Below are positions 12,501 to 26,000 of a stretch of 64,000 nt of DNA, piece after piece. Under the pieces are notes generated by a model. That model saw only the letters and a program-made list of their open reading frames with translations. It ran no database searches and was not told where the DNA came from. The stretch's first letter is position 1. The number at the start of each line of letters is the position of its first letter. Source of the DNA: Halichondria panicea (Eukaryota; Porifera; Demospongiae; Suberitida; Halichondriidae). The position numbers and the translations under genes were made by a program. The stretch covers positions 5,197,250-5,261,249 of the forward strand of contig NC_087390.1 of the NCBI RefSeq assembly GCF_963675165.1, in the 5' to 3' direction.

Positions 12501-15500
12501 CTATTGAGGCCTGGTCTCGAACATTGGCCTCCTGGGTGTAAATTGTTGATATAAAGACTTCTCTCATTTGTATTATACAGCTCAAGGTCCGACACCACAA
12601 ATTGTTGTCAGTTGTGATAGAATCTGGAATGCAACGAGTGGTCATTTCAATATTTCCGTCACATGGGGTCTGGAGCCAATTAGTGCGCCTACAACCCACA
12701 TCACTCAGTTCACTGTATCTCCCATGTTGCTTTACAACGGGCTGACCACAACAACACACACCCCACTCACTCAAACACCTCGGGTAGGTGTTACCGTGTT
12801 CCTTTGATCGACTAAAACTAATACTTTAAACGTATAGGAGTATTTAGTTTCTCTCTAATTTGTAACACATGGGCCAGTTCCCTTTGAGGGTTACATAACT
12901 ATTTTACAGTAGTGGGATCTTATAATGACAGTTAAATCCAGAGCTTGCGTTACTCTGATTCTCTGGTGGAAATATTTGTGACATTCCTCACTCAGATGCT
13001 TAGTTTGATATACATACGTACATTTATTTACTGTATGTGTGTCAGTTCTAGCAACCATCTTAATTCTCATCATACTGTCTCACAACAATTGTGGTAGCTA
13101 TGTACGTAGATGGACTGCATTGATTGATTGACTATTACGTAACTTGTTTCTGCTCTCAGAATGGGGAGACTCAATTCCACACAATACTGTCCGGATACAC
13201 ACCTCAACCAGGCAAAGAGTACAAGATTGAGGTAACAATAATTATTAATGACATAATAGTTTAGCTGACAAATATGACATCACTAGCTAGTCCGTGTACT
13301 GAGTTCTAGATTGCTCCATTTAGATGTAGTTTACATAATTATGACACCGTTAAGAATTACGCCTCTGCATGTGGAAATTGCTTAATTTTTTCTTATTGAT
13401 CCAATATAAGGGGTAGCTTTGGCTAGGTAGGCTACACCAGGGTCTTGTGTATTATTGTGACAAAGAGGGCATTTTGTGACAACTTGATTTGGCTATACCT
13501 GTAATGTGTGGGATCACGCTTGGCATGACCCACACTGCCAAAGACTACATACACTTACTGTTAATGGCACTTCTTTACTAAAGTAGTGTTCTTTGCTGAA
13601 TCAAGTCTATTGTCAATATACATGCACAAACAGACACTACACAGCTATACACAGATCTTGTACACTCAACGTTTTTATTAATTAATTGTACCCCCTCTCC
13701 CCTCTAGATTGACTCTAGTCAAGACTCCGCCTACTTTTGGCGTCCTCAGCCCACCCCCGGCTCGTGTACAGTGGTTGCCGATCCACGACCGGCAGATATT
13801 CCATCTGATATCTCCGTGAGTGGATCGTCCTTCGATCAAACGAGGAGCACGGTCCAATTCAGATTGTCATGGAGACAGCCTCTCGCTTCATATGGGGGTG
13901 TGGCTAGATACGAAGTACAGGTGGTTACAGAAGTGGGTGTGGCTAGTGGAGACTCGGAAAGCGGACCACAACAAACTGATGTACAAAGTTTTACGGTGAG
14001 TGATAATTAGCCAGCAACATAATTGTTTTTATCCCCCACCCCCGCCAGTTGCACTCTGTATGATTTGGTAAAGATCATCATACAAATATGTGATTTCATA
14101 ACAGCATAGTTGGCAATGATCATTGTTTTCACTATTTCATTTCAGGCTGGCACTTACACGGCTTCTGTTACATCAACACTACCCACCAATCAGAACGCCC
14201 ACTGTGCTTATGTTCAGGTTAGTTGTGATAATTATAATTATGCCTGCAGGTGTATGCATCGAAACCATGACCATTGCACTATAGACACATGCAGTCAGTT
14301 AAGTGTTTCCTAAAATAGATTGCATTATATAAGCAAGTTTTACTGAAAAATGCATCTCAGCGTCCTTCCTGTATTTGCATAAAAATATGAAGCTACTACT
14401 CATGCATGTATTAGTATGTGCAGTGTAATCCCCCCCCCCACCTCCTCAGATGCGTACGGTGAACAATTTCTCTGTAGTTGGTGAGTGGAGTGAGCCGTTG
14501 GTGCTTCCTCTCGATGACCAATGTCTTGCTGACACGACAGACAACACTGGAAAAAGTGAGGGCTTGGACTAACCTGCAGTTGTATTATACCAGGAGCCCA
14601 TAACCACTTAGTGACTCTGCATAATTATATGGAATTGTGGTCATAACCACTTACGAAACATGATCCCCGTAGTCAGCCACTTCTTCTCTTATCTGATTAT
14701 AGTGACATTTTATGAATTCATTATCATAATTATAAGATGTATAGATGACTATCACAGTGGAACCCATTATAATGGATACCTTTGGAGAACAAATTTTAAG
14801 AATGGTGGTCTTTGTTGAGGGGTTAGGACCTGGTTGCATTGTCTATTGTATCACAGTTGGCCTTTCTTTATGGGTGTATGGTCATTGAGAGGCATATAGA
14901 TTGTACTTGCAAAAAACTGATTTCCATAAGTACATATTTTTATTCAATTAAAAGCTTGTACAGTGACAATGCTCACCATTCACCGAAACCCACCCGTCCA
15001 TCATGTACTGGTGTTTGTTTTGGGTAATTGCCAAATAGATCATTGTTGACTGGCTGCACCTTGCAATAATTAAATCGTGTTTTTCATTCAGTTTCTCTCT
15101 TTTACGAGACTGAGGAAAGTGGGAACGTCAAGCTCCTGGAACTCGGTTGCCATAGCGACTCGGCCTTGTTTGGTGGTGACACACAAAGTAATGTGACTGA
15201 GACAATCAGAGAAATTAAAGAAAGGTGTGTCGTAGTAATTGCATAAATGGCTGCTGTGTTCTATCTCATGCACAAGTATTGAATGCTCTGCATGCATTGT
15301 GACATTAGCAGAATTCCTGCCCATAATTGTGAAGCAACAACGGATGTTATTGTACAGAGCATAATGATTTGGTTTTGCAGAGGTTTCTACGAACCCTTTT
15401 TCTCTTTATAACACCCACTGTTAGTTCCCAAGGGTGACCGCTATAGAGAGGTTTCACTGTACGTACGAAGGCACCATAATTATAGTTAGTCCGATAGTAA

Positions 15501-15691
15501 TACACATACGTCTGTGCTGATTTCATCGCTATCACTTAATCATACATACATACAGTGTTGACATGATGACAACCAACAGTGAGCAACAGAAGAATCAACT
15601 GGCTGCATTTGAACAGAAATTAAATCGAGTGGAACAAAAATTGGATGCTCTTCTCGAGCTGGTTGCCGTGCACGTCCATGGTAACACGTAG
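6595..15691 (+). CDS. Secreted Cys-rich/FN3 protein ending in a coiled coil (receptor-like, no TM or kinase)
   Basis: Twenty exons join in frame to 738 residues: 6595-6783, 7061-7078, 8282-8356, 8539-8616, 8698-8766, 8873-8933, 9631-9824, 10696-10840, 10886-10912, 11397-11516, 11857-11954, 12160-12234, 12329-12386, 12581-12783, 13160-13231, 13708-13995, 14146-14217, 14450-14555, 15092-15224, 15556-15691. Exon 1 gives a signal peptide. Exons 1-6 encode CxxxC pairs (CEMGC, CKMGC, CRDYC, CRFGC). Exons 7-18 encode about four FN3-like domains, the last ending VVGEWSEPL. The final two exons carry no membrane segment; the last 45 residues have heptad-like leucines (LAAFEQKLNRVEQKLDALLE), a probable oligomerising coiled coil. 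Exon 7 uses a GC donor (CAG|GCAAGT), and exon 2 is only 18 bp; both are less certain. Paralogues in this window are receptor kinases, so this may be a soluble decoy, ligand or matrix protein. Confidence 0.75.
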
Positions 15692-17045
15692 AATGCCAGC
15701 TACGTACAAGTACAAAAGTTCATGTCCATTTTTACACATCTTCAATTGGTTTTCACTTTTCGGAACATTCACTTTGTTAATTTCACACCAAGCATACAGT
15801 CATGTATTTGAAACTGAATATTATAGGAATTACGCGTAGTTAGAGATCTTGCAGGTCTTATTTATTTTCTATCAACTTCTTGAATCATGCATTCCCATTC
15901 ATTATGGGAATGGATTATGTGCCCATATGCATTTACCGTCACATAGTGTCGAGATAATTACATCATTCATCGCATTATTATGTGTTCTCGTTATATTATT
16001 CATGCACCGCTGCTTTTGCCATTGTACTAATGATGCACATACCTACATATTGTATATTATTATTGTATCATTATTATAACTAAATTTGTGGTTAATTATA
16101 AATGTATGACGATCACTGTCGCTGTCTCCTGGAAACCAATATAGCTAAGCAGATATTCCCAGCATAGTTAGTTAGTTCCTTTATCATTTTACAATTTTAC
16201 TGGGTGTAGTGTTTATTGCTACTGCAACTGATGCAGATCGACAGCAATGGCTTCTGTTTTTCAAGGGAGAAGCCTTGCGATATGTGTCAGGATTCTTAGT
16301 GGTATCTTAGTGGTATCTATTGACCTATAACATCTTGGATTGTGACTTCATTGACAGATCATGTAGGTGCGCACAGTGAAGCGGGTCAATGTGGGCCAAT
16401 GAGTTTTGTTCTCCTCTGTCGAATAAGGTTGTCTGGATAGCTACCGAATTAAGTACAATAAATGTTCATTATAGAGAGTACAGTGGAACCCCTCTTAACG
16501 GCCAGGCTAAACATCCGGTATATCCAGGAATGAAACAACAACACCAATATTAAAGGCCACCTAGATAGTCTACCACTGTAAATAATTATCGAGGGGTTCC
16601 AGTACAGTATACGTACTAAGTATAATTGTCCCATTTTCCTATGATCCGGGATTCCCTGCATGGTAGATCTAGAGGTTTCAGCGAAAGCATCTGTGACATA
16701 TCTATGGTATCCATTGATGTATTGTGACCATGCCACTTAGAGAGTTTGTTCAATGGTTAGATAAGATCCTAGCAACAAACAAATTGAATTTCCTGTTTCT
16801 GATGTCCACCTATAATTATAGTCTACATCCTATGAATACAGGTAGTACAACTACATCGTAGATGAATTGTGCAACTGCTCTGCTCTGAGATCCTGAGAGT
16901 ATAACTGGTTGGCATACAAACCATTTATTATATATAGTTTTTTTTGTTTCAGGACTAGATATAATTAGCTAGAACAAGACTGCAAGCAAAATCTAGTTCT
17001 ACTGCACTGGAAGCCTAGCTGGTTTAAACAAGGAGCTGAACTAAA
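15692..17045. other. Intergenic region after the soluble FN3 gene
   Basis: It holds no visible exon. It contains a candidate polyadenylation signal AATAAA (16457-16462) and a short TIR element (16481-16603). The TATATATAG stretch near 16930 is a possible promoter element for the gene starting at 17046, but it is weak. Confidence 0.45.
16481..16603. mobile_element. Short MITE-like element with CAGTGGAACCCCTC ends
   Basis: Left terminus TACAGTGGAACCCCTC and right terminus GAGGGGTTCCAGTA are near-perfect inverted repeats about 120 bp apart, with TA at the outer edges. Similar single ends occur near 14754 (ACAGTGGAACCC) and near 15460 (GGTTTCACTGTAC), so this is a dispersed family. No coding capacity. 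Confidence 0.5.
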
Positions 17046-20000
17046 ATGAAACTGTATCTGCTGTGTGTAGCTGTCTTGGTGCTGCAATTCTGCTGGTGCC
17101 AGGGTGGATCTATGGACTACGATATGGACGATATATTCACCACGCAGTCACCTACAACTCCATGTATGGGAAGCAGTGAGTCTGGATCTGGATCAGGACT
17201 GTCACTGACAACAGACTGCATGACTGGCTCAACTACTACGGAGGATGTCCCGGGCACAATGGAACCAGAAGGTATGCATGTCAGATGAGAGGTCTTACTT
17301 ATTCGTATCAATTTTATGTGGAATGGTCTGCGTAAAAATGTGTTTTGCCCTGTGACCTGGTATGGAACATTATTATCAGAACTAATACTAGTTTGTCCGG
17401 GTAGTTATAGTCTGGGATAAATTAAGATTAAGATTACTTGCACCATTGAAGAGTTAGAGGGATAGGAAACGGTTGGTATCTCGAGTAACATCCGCGCTAC
17501 GCTGCGGTTTAATCGAGGCCATCACAACAATATCTATTTCTACACTCAGTGCATAATAAACTACAAGTAACTGTGCTTAGTCCGTGCAACTCACTTATAT
17601 TTCAAGGTCTATAACTATTGTAGCAGTCATAACCAGCACGCTTACACATTATATGTTCCAATAGCTCTAAAACAGCCTTGGGAACATATAACTTTATTGG
17701 AAAGTCTCTTTTTACTGGGTGTGGTCAGTCATTAGCAAGTACTACACGTGGCTCATGGACTAGGCGTGTTATAAGTTGCTGAAAAAGATGATGTCTCGAG
17801 GAAACACAGCTTTAATTGGGAGTTACCCGGCAAAAATGTGCTTAATAGCCTTGTAACGCAGAGAATTTTCGAGGCTCCACTGCAGATTCAATGTAAAATC
17901 ATCATGTGCACCACTCCGTTTCCTATCCCTCTAACTCTTCAATCTATGCTTGCACAAAGCTTGGAGTGTTTACAAGCAATTGCAAGCTTGAACGAGGATG
18001 TGGTGGCTTATACATACATAATTATATACATGTGGTGGCTTATACATACATGTACAGCTACAGCTATGAATAAATAATTAGGCAATAAGCTATAAGCCTG
18101 TGCACCTCTTTGATTAACCTGGTTTCACTATTGTAGCCATTAATTTTAGTTAATTCTGTACTGTTCAATCATAACAGCACTATCAATGTAATTATTACGT
18201 GTTATTCTTCAGAGTGTGTCCCTCCGTCTCTCCCGGGCCTTCCATCACTGACGAGGGAGGACGCTGTATGGAGGGCTCAGTGCTACGCTGGATGTGCATC
18301 AATTGTACGTAAAAAGCTAGCTAGCACACACGATTTTAGTTTCTTAGGTCAGTACTACATGCATGTCACTAGTAGATCACCAAAGCCTTTTTCATAAAGG
18401 TGATGTAGCCCATCATCGACCAGTTTACTTGTGCAAAAAACTAGCGTAAAACATACTAATGAAGCATTTTAACTTCTTACCATTTCTAGTACCTCGGTGA
18501 AGCCGGCTTCAGTCAACCCACCCTGCAGACTCTGGTGAGTTAACTGGTTGAACTGTCTGATTGGTTGATTTGTTGTGCGGTTGAGCCTATTACCGTACGT
18601 GTACTATAATCATAGTACCTCAATAGAGAGGTGCATGGTCACTTTAACAATGTGAGCACGGTAGGGGAGTAATTTTTATGAGATAAAAATAATTATTCTG
18701 GGCAAGCTGTATAACCTCTACGAAAATTTCGAATTTCCCCAAAAATTGTTTTGGTGTGGTTTACTGGAATGTGTGAAATACAGTGCATGTGATGAAGTTA
18801 TAATCAGCAAACAGATCACCGCGTTAAACAAATTATTTACCCCACGAAAATTACCCGCTATTTGGTACTGACTGTTTAACAGGTTTCACTATTCAGTATT
18901 TTCTCGCTGCGTAATTAATTACATTTGAAGTCTCTTAAAATATATGGTATCTCGGGGAAACACATTCGATAATTGCCTGCATAAACAACAACAATGAAGG
19001 CTTACTACCCAATCAAGTGCTACGTACAAGCTTCAAATTGTATTAATGACTGCAAGGGCCATATAGAAACCATTGGAATGGTGTTGGTATCTATTTGTTA
19101 ATTAGTAATCGAATTATATAAATGTAAACATTTACTTGTATTGTCTAGTGCTACGCCTGCATGGTGTACAAGAGGACACTCAATGCATGTCAGATACAGT
19201 CGTTTCATGTTGTGCCGTACCAGATGAATTATAGTGACACATGTGTCTGTATTGACTGCTGCAATTTGACAACTCGGCACTATTAATGCTAGTTTATAGG
19301 CTCTAGTTTCTGTAATAAAGTTCAATTGAAGTGGGATGCAAATAGTAAATCTGCAATACAGGGAGATGGCTAAACACCATCTAATTCTTCCATTGATGGT
19401 AATTTCAGTGAATTGTTGGGGGTGCATGAGTGTGAGGTCACACAGTGTCATTATAGGATGTGGTCTGTTGCTGCCCTGTAGCATTATGGCTTTGTTGTCA
19501 AGCGTGGGTGGGACACCAGTCGCCTTGTCTGTATAAGTGTACACTCAGGTACTTTGAAGAAATTATGTTGCACTACATATTGCTCCTCTGTCTGGTGAAA
19601 TTGTGAAATACGTTCATACTATCAAGCCATGCAATCGTAATATCTAGCCAAGCTTTATTCACTGTGCTTCTGACCACAAAATTTACTTTAATACAAACCT
19701 AAACGAAAATACTGAAGGTTCCACTGCTCATATGGTTGAAGGAATTACGCACATTTCTCTTTATTACAGGGCTACCCTGGTTACCCACTGTGGAGTTTAG
19801 TGACCAAGTCGTATATTCTGAGTGAGGATATCACCAATGACTGTCTAGAGGGAGGAGCGGCAGATCTCAATGGATGTAATGCTGACTGCTTTCGTTTGAG
19901 TAATGCTTACAGACAGGTATTGTTGAACAATATACCTCTCGATCAATAACCTTCATGGTATCCAACACACTAAGCTACATATATATTAGCTCAAACTTGC

Positions 20001-23000
20001 TTGATGATGAATGTCTGTATCCGCATGATAATTTTATCAATCACTTATTCTTAGATTCTGGATTGTGAAAGAGGTTGTTTGCAGAACTTTAATGATCCTC
20101 AAGACCCCATCACATGTGGCAGTAGTTGTGTAAGTTGATAATTTTGATGTAGATATCAAGTACTGTATTTAAAGCTTGCAGGTTGTACTACCTGATTATT
20201 TCTCGATTGGGAGTTATTATAAGTGTTTACATCTTCTCTAATCCTTCCCTATAATATTATTATATTAAGCTTTTATTGCCTGGAAATAACTACATAATTA
20301 ATATTAATTGTTCAATCAATTTCAATTTGCTTTGTCGTGAACTATGTACAGAGAAGCGACTGCAGACAGAATGAACAGAACGGTTGTGGTGGCACAAAGG
20401 GCTGCTTCAGTGACGTTGTCCAACCGTGCGGCCTTCGTTGCGTGAGTCTTAAGCAGTTTATTTTGACCTCTTAGTCTCTAAAATTCTGCTTTGCTTTTGC
20501 ACTCATGCATTTCTGGAGCATATTTCCTGGTGTGTTTGTAAGATTTTGCTTTTGCTCACAGTATAATTATTATTATGCATAATTATACGTATAAAGGTAA
20601 ACATTCTTGACTATATATACGTATGATTTTACAGAATCTCGGAGACTGTCAAGCCGGATGTACATATGCTGCCAATTTTTTTGAAAGTAAGAAATGAACA
20701 TTCTATACGTATCAATGTACACATTATTACTCTACAAACAATTACTCTAATTGAAATCTGTCGGGTTAGTTAGTTAGTGAGCATATTTAATATTCTACAG
20801 GCTCATACCGTGAAGAAGCTGTTCCTGTGGAGCCTCCCACCATCACTATTCTACCAGGCTCCAGCATGATCTACTACATTGATCTAAACAACACGACTCT
20901 CCCTGTGACCAATGAGAGATTGGGCTATTCAACGCTGATCATCAAAGTGGAGAATTTGTCAGATAACTCGTCATCTTATTATGTACTGGTGAGTTTTATA
21001 AACTGTGCAGAAATTTAAGTTATTTACTGCAAGCTAGCAATTGTCAGTCTCTGTGCGTGTACGTGTAGCAGTTAGGCTGCATCATTATTGCATTAATTAG
21101 TCCCCTTCTATTATTACCAGATGGCATAACTCACTATAGTCGAGCGTAACCATGCTTGTGCTTTGTACATAATAATAATAGAACTATTGTTTCCGTCATA
21201 CACACATTTTTAAGCTCATTGCCATTTATATAATTTAACACAGGATGAAGGTTTTCAATTCAACTTGGGATCCTTTTCCAACCAGAAAGTCAACATATCG
21301 TATGCTGTGGTAGCCACTAATACCGAAGTGTCTCCATTTTCTCGACCCACTGAACTAACAGTTGGAGAAGGTAAGATCTTTGTAATCTTTTAACTGTCAG
21401 TAAAGAAAACCCTCAAGCTATTAATGACTGGTGTAGATAAAGATAAACACTAATTAATATAGCATAGCATTGTATGTTGTTCAAGATAGATGAATCTTTA
21501 ATCTGTTTTTAAGAGGTAATAATTATGATTGATTGTCAGTGTCTGGTTAGAAGTTGTGTCAATTGCTTAAAATGTCAATAGCTAGTAGTGCACAATAAGT
21601 TCCCAAGCTGCCAAGAGTGAAGCACGTCAGAAAAGATGCTGTGCTAGGGGCGTTGGTTCCTATGGTGCTTCAGTATTCTGTCTAGGAATGCACTCTATAC
21701 CTTTGGCTCAGAGCTAAAGTCTATTTGTGTTGAGGTTGACCTTTGTAATGTTGTCATAGCTTGTCATACTTCAAAGTTTAATATACCATTAGATTTCTTG
21801 TTAAAAAAAGCGCTTCTATATGTGCTATATATAGAGCTGAAGCTTCAACCAGCTAAAAGTTAGTATTTTCCATGTAGAAGTCCCTGGCATACTTGTTATA
21901 TTGACCACATAACTTCCGGGACCGAACTCAACGCAAATTGACTTTAGTTTAAATTTGTTGGGAGGCATTGTGCATGTGACTCACTATGACTAAGTATAGT
22001 GGGTGCATGTGCTTTAATTAGAGCTTAATTATTAGTGCGTATAGTCTATATAGATCGTGTGTTACTTCATGTTCTTATATCAGAGTAAAGCTGCGTACTG
22101 CTTTGCTTTGAAGCCTTGTTCTACACTTAATAGTATGTTGTGTTAGTTAGAGCTCTTTGTTGATGAAAGTGCTTAAAACAAGCCATTTCGTGTAGTTAAC
22201 GAGGCAGTACACAGTGGGTGGTAGTTTTATGACCACTAACAGTGTACTTTTCCTTGTATGGTCAAATTTCCACAAAAAAGTATTAACGCTAAAATTAAAT
22301 AAGATCAAGATGTCTGTATAGGCATAACCTGATTTGTATGTTCTCCATTGTTGTATACGTATATGTCATGTGTGTGCGTGTATATGTGGGTGCATGTGTG
22401 TGTGTGTGTGGGGGGGGTAGGTTCCATGGTAATCGCACAATATACACAGCAACGCTTATCGCATATTAGACAAGTGCGATAACATCTGAACAACAACATA
22501 ATTATTATACTGGGCCTAAAACCTTTTACCTTAGCGTCTACAAATTCAGAGCATACACAACATCTTTATTAATGGTTATTACTAAGTTCCTAACCGGGCG
22601 GCAGCTCTACAGTCACTTAATGTGATTCTTTGCACGCTTCAATAAATAAATGCAGGATTCATCGAGTCTACCCACTTTTTGCACATGCATGCAGTTCGTG
22701 AATTAACAGCTCCATACTGATATGCCCTGTTTCATGTGCATGTAGTATTCTACACTAATGTGCATGTAGCTGCTCCCCACTAGTGGTGACTCCATTGTAA
22801 TGTGAAGCCCCTTAAAGAAGGGAAACCTTGTGTAGCAGACATCTGTTTGTGGTAGAGAGACGTCAACAGGAAATGCTTGTCCTAATTTTTGTGGTTCTAA
22901 ACAAGTATGTGTTTAGCCTTGCCCCTACCCCCACTTCCCCCCTCCTTATTAATGGTTTCTTGCACTCTAGGCCTGCGAAAGAGGCTACTATAAATTGTGA

Positions 23001-26000
23001 TTCATTACTGTATTGCTAACGAAATCCCTCACTACATACGTCATTTGAAACTCACTGATAGCAGATATAATATATATCTCCTTTCTATACTATTTCATAT
23101 CCACTTACGTGACTAATAATTATAATCATCTGTGTGTCTCCCTCCTCTTCAGCTGTGCTAACAGAGTTCCCTGGGCAGCTGCAAACCTTTCAATACGAAG
23201 TGCTTGAAGATCCTGAAACTTTCAGATACTTCATGGTACAACTAACCTGGAGCCTGCCATGCAGTACGTTTTTAGTGTATCGACAATAATAGTATAGCTT
23301 TTTATTAGTATGTGTGATTTATAATGTCTGTTTCCAAAGATGCGGAATATATTGAGGGTTATCGGATTTCTCTCTCTGGGTTTTCAGTCTTCTGCGGGTC
23401 ATTTCAGGCGGATGTTTTGAGCGGCGTAAGTGAAGTTTTATTCTCATGGGTGCATTGATATGCAAACGATATAGTGTCAAGGTCATTTTCGTTTTCATTT
23501 CAAATTCTAATGAATGTACCTAGACTCCTGAGTTTCCTGAGAATTCGACGAGCTTCACCATACGCAACACTGAGACCTTTGACCCCGATAACATCATTGC
23601 CCCAATCTCAGCCTGCTCCTACACTGCTAGGGTGAGTTGAAAGTTTACTAAGCAGTCTTATATAGACATCTGGGATTTCATGATTCATTTTCTAGTCAAA
23701 AAAGCCATAATTATATCAAGATATTTACTGTTGGTTGTTCTGTGATGAACTAATTTATGGCTTCTGAGCATACAATTTACCATGTTACCGAACTTCCGGA
23801 GAAGATAAGAGAAAATTCTGTAATAGTACTATATACTTACAGGTAGAACTGCATTGATTCACTGCTGTATTTATGGCATGCTTGATGCTTGTACAGATTG
23901 TAGTTCTACCAGATGGCCCTGACTCCGGGGAGCCTGCTTCAATCAACATCAACTCAGGAATATGTAAGTTTCTATTCATTTTATTTCTTGATGTATAGCT
24001 AAGCTCAGTCGTAGCTATTTTAGCAGTACACGTATAGTGTCTTCACTACTGAGCTGTGTTAATGTGTGGCCGTGATAGTGTACTTAGTACAACTTACTCA
24101 TATCACAACTAAACTATTGCTAGCCTACTTTGCTAGCTATAATCACGTTTCTCTCCATGTACTGTAGATCGTCAGCCAACCATGGCAGACTTCAGCCTGA
24201 ACTGTTCCAGCAGAGTCAACCCTCAAACAGGACGATCATACGACCTCACAGTTGAGCTCGTTTTCTGTCCTGCTTTCACTCAAATATTCCAGGATCAGGC
24301 AATCGAAAATTTCCAGATTGCCTCCGTTGTCTATAATAAGAACAACCCTCCGACTCCCCTTCCTGGAGGTATCATATTTCTAAATTTAGGGCGTGTCAAT
24401 GGAAGTTTGCAACAGTTTCACACCTTCTTCGAAAGTGCTCCACTACCTTCAGACCAGCAGTACAGAATTTCAGTAAGTCGAGTGACATACAATTTTCCAT
24501 TCCATGTTTTCGAGCTTACCTGTTTTAAATTACACGAGTTATTAGTGTCGTCAACTATACTTACACAAGTACAAAAAAACATTTTGTGGTAGAATAAGGT
24601 TAATTAATTGGAAGAGCATGCATGTACCACTGAAATAAAAAAAAGTTCGCAAACAATATTGCATGTGGGCTGGTATAGTCTTTGCATGCTCCAACCAGTT
24701 AAGGGTGGGGCTCAATCTTTGAGATCTTTACCAATTGGGTACGCGTACTTTTTGGTGGGCAGGGTTCATCTTGTAGAGTCTAAAATAGTTATTATAATCA
24801 CACACCGTGTTGTGGTATTCCTATAAAGACTTCACCGTAGTAGCTACGGCAATGTATTTAATGCAGTCAGTGTACTTGTTATTTTCCTCATAGGCTGATC
24901 TGAGGTACCAGAGAGGACTACCGCGTGATCTCTCTAATGATGTTATCTTTGCAACATGCTTTCTACCAGACGTGGGTCCGGTGTCACCAGGCAATGTAAC
25001 ACTTGTTAACAGTACCATAGTTGGTCTGCCCAGCGAAAGCTTTGGAACAGGGCAAAGAAATATATTTACTCAGATCAGAGTCGTTTGGTCTCCGCCCGAG
25101 AGCCTGGGCTCAGGAGTGACATCGTACCAGGTCCGAGTTGAAAGAGAACCAATTGAGATTGACGATATGAGTGTGTCTAATGACAAAGTAGCTGATAATG
25201 GGCAGCTGTCTCTGCAAGAGGAGTACTCTTTTAGTGACGTTCCTGCTGGCATCATCACTCTGTATGTACAGGTAAGTTAAATATCTTAAGTCGCCATTTT
25301 TAGCGTCTGGGTCACGCTTGTGTGTATGTCGTAACATGTTGCAGTACAATTATGACTGTATGATTTAGATTCAACTAATAATGGATGTGTATAATGCCAT
25401 AAAACTTAGATGCCCCTGCAGGCTCTCATGACGACTCTTGATATAATATATTTCTTGAATTTTGAATTCTCTATACTATCAAAATTAGTAGGACTCATGT
25501 TCACTTGTTGTACATACGCATTTACTTATTGTACTCATAATAATATAATAATAGGTTCGAGCCTCCAATGACCCAGCTCGAGTTGTCGGACTGTGGAGCG
25601 TTCCAGTTGAACTCAACGTGACAGTGTTCAACCCTCCATCCCCTGGCACCATGAAAGAAAATGATTACAATATCACCACTTTTTCTTACAGGTGAGCGCT
25701 GGAAATTAAAAGTTGTGAATTCCTGAAAATTTAGACAAATGTCTGCTAGCACCCTAGCTCGTACAGTAAAACAGTAGATGCATGTGTAATTCCAATATCT
25801 TTGTGCAGTATCGACCACCAATCAATGAACCAGCTGTCGGTGATGATGGAGGTCGAGTTTATATCCCCTATTATTGAGTTTGGGGTGGTCAACCAGTACC
25901 AGTTCTATGGTGGACCCGTGGAGCTGGAAGCACAAGACAATAGTCCATCAAGAGTCACTAGTTTCACTCCGGTACGTTTATAGCTCACTACAAAGGGGAA

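Noticed and set aside
19149-19230. Cys-containing block after a TCTAG acceptor ([14 protein letters not shown]) as an extra exon of the receptor kinase
   Set aside because: No good donor in the needed phase, and the gene stays in frame without it; paralogues have no equivalent.
19098-19544. 148-codon minus-strand open frame
   Set aside because: It lies in an intron of the plus-strand kinase gene, with no domain, no splice partners and no start context.
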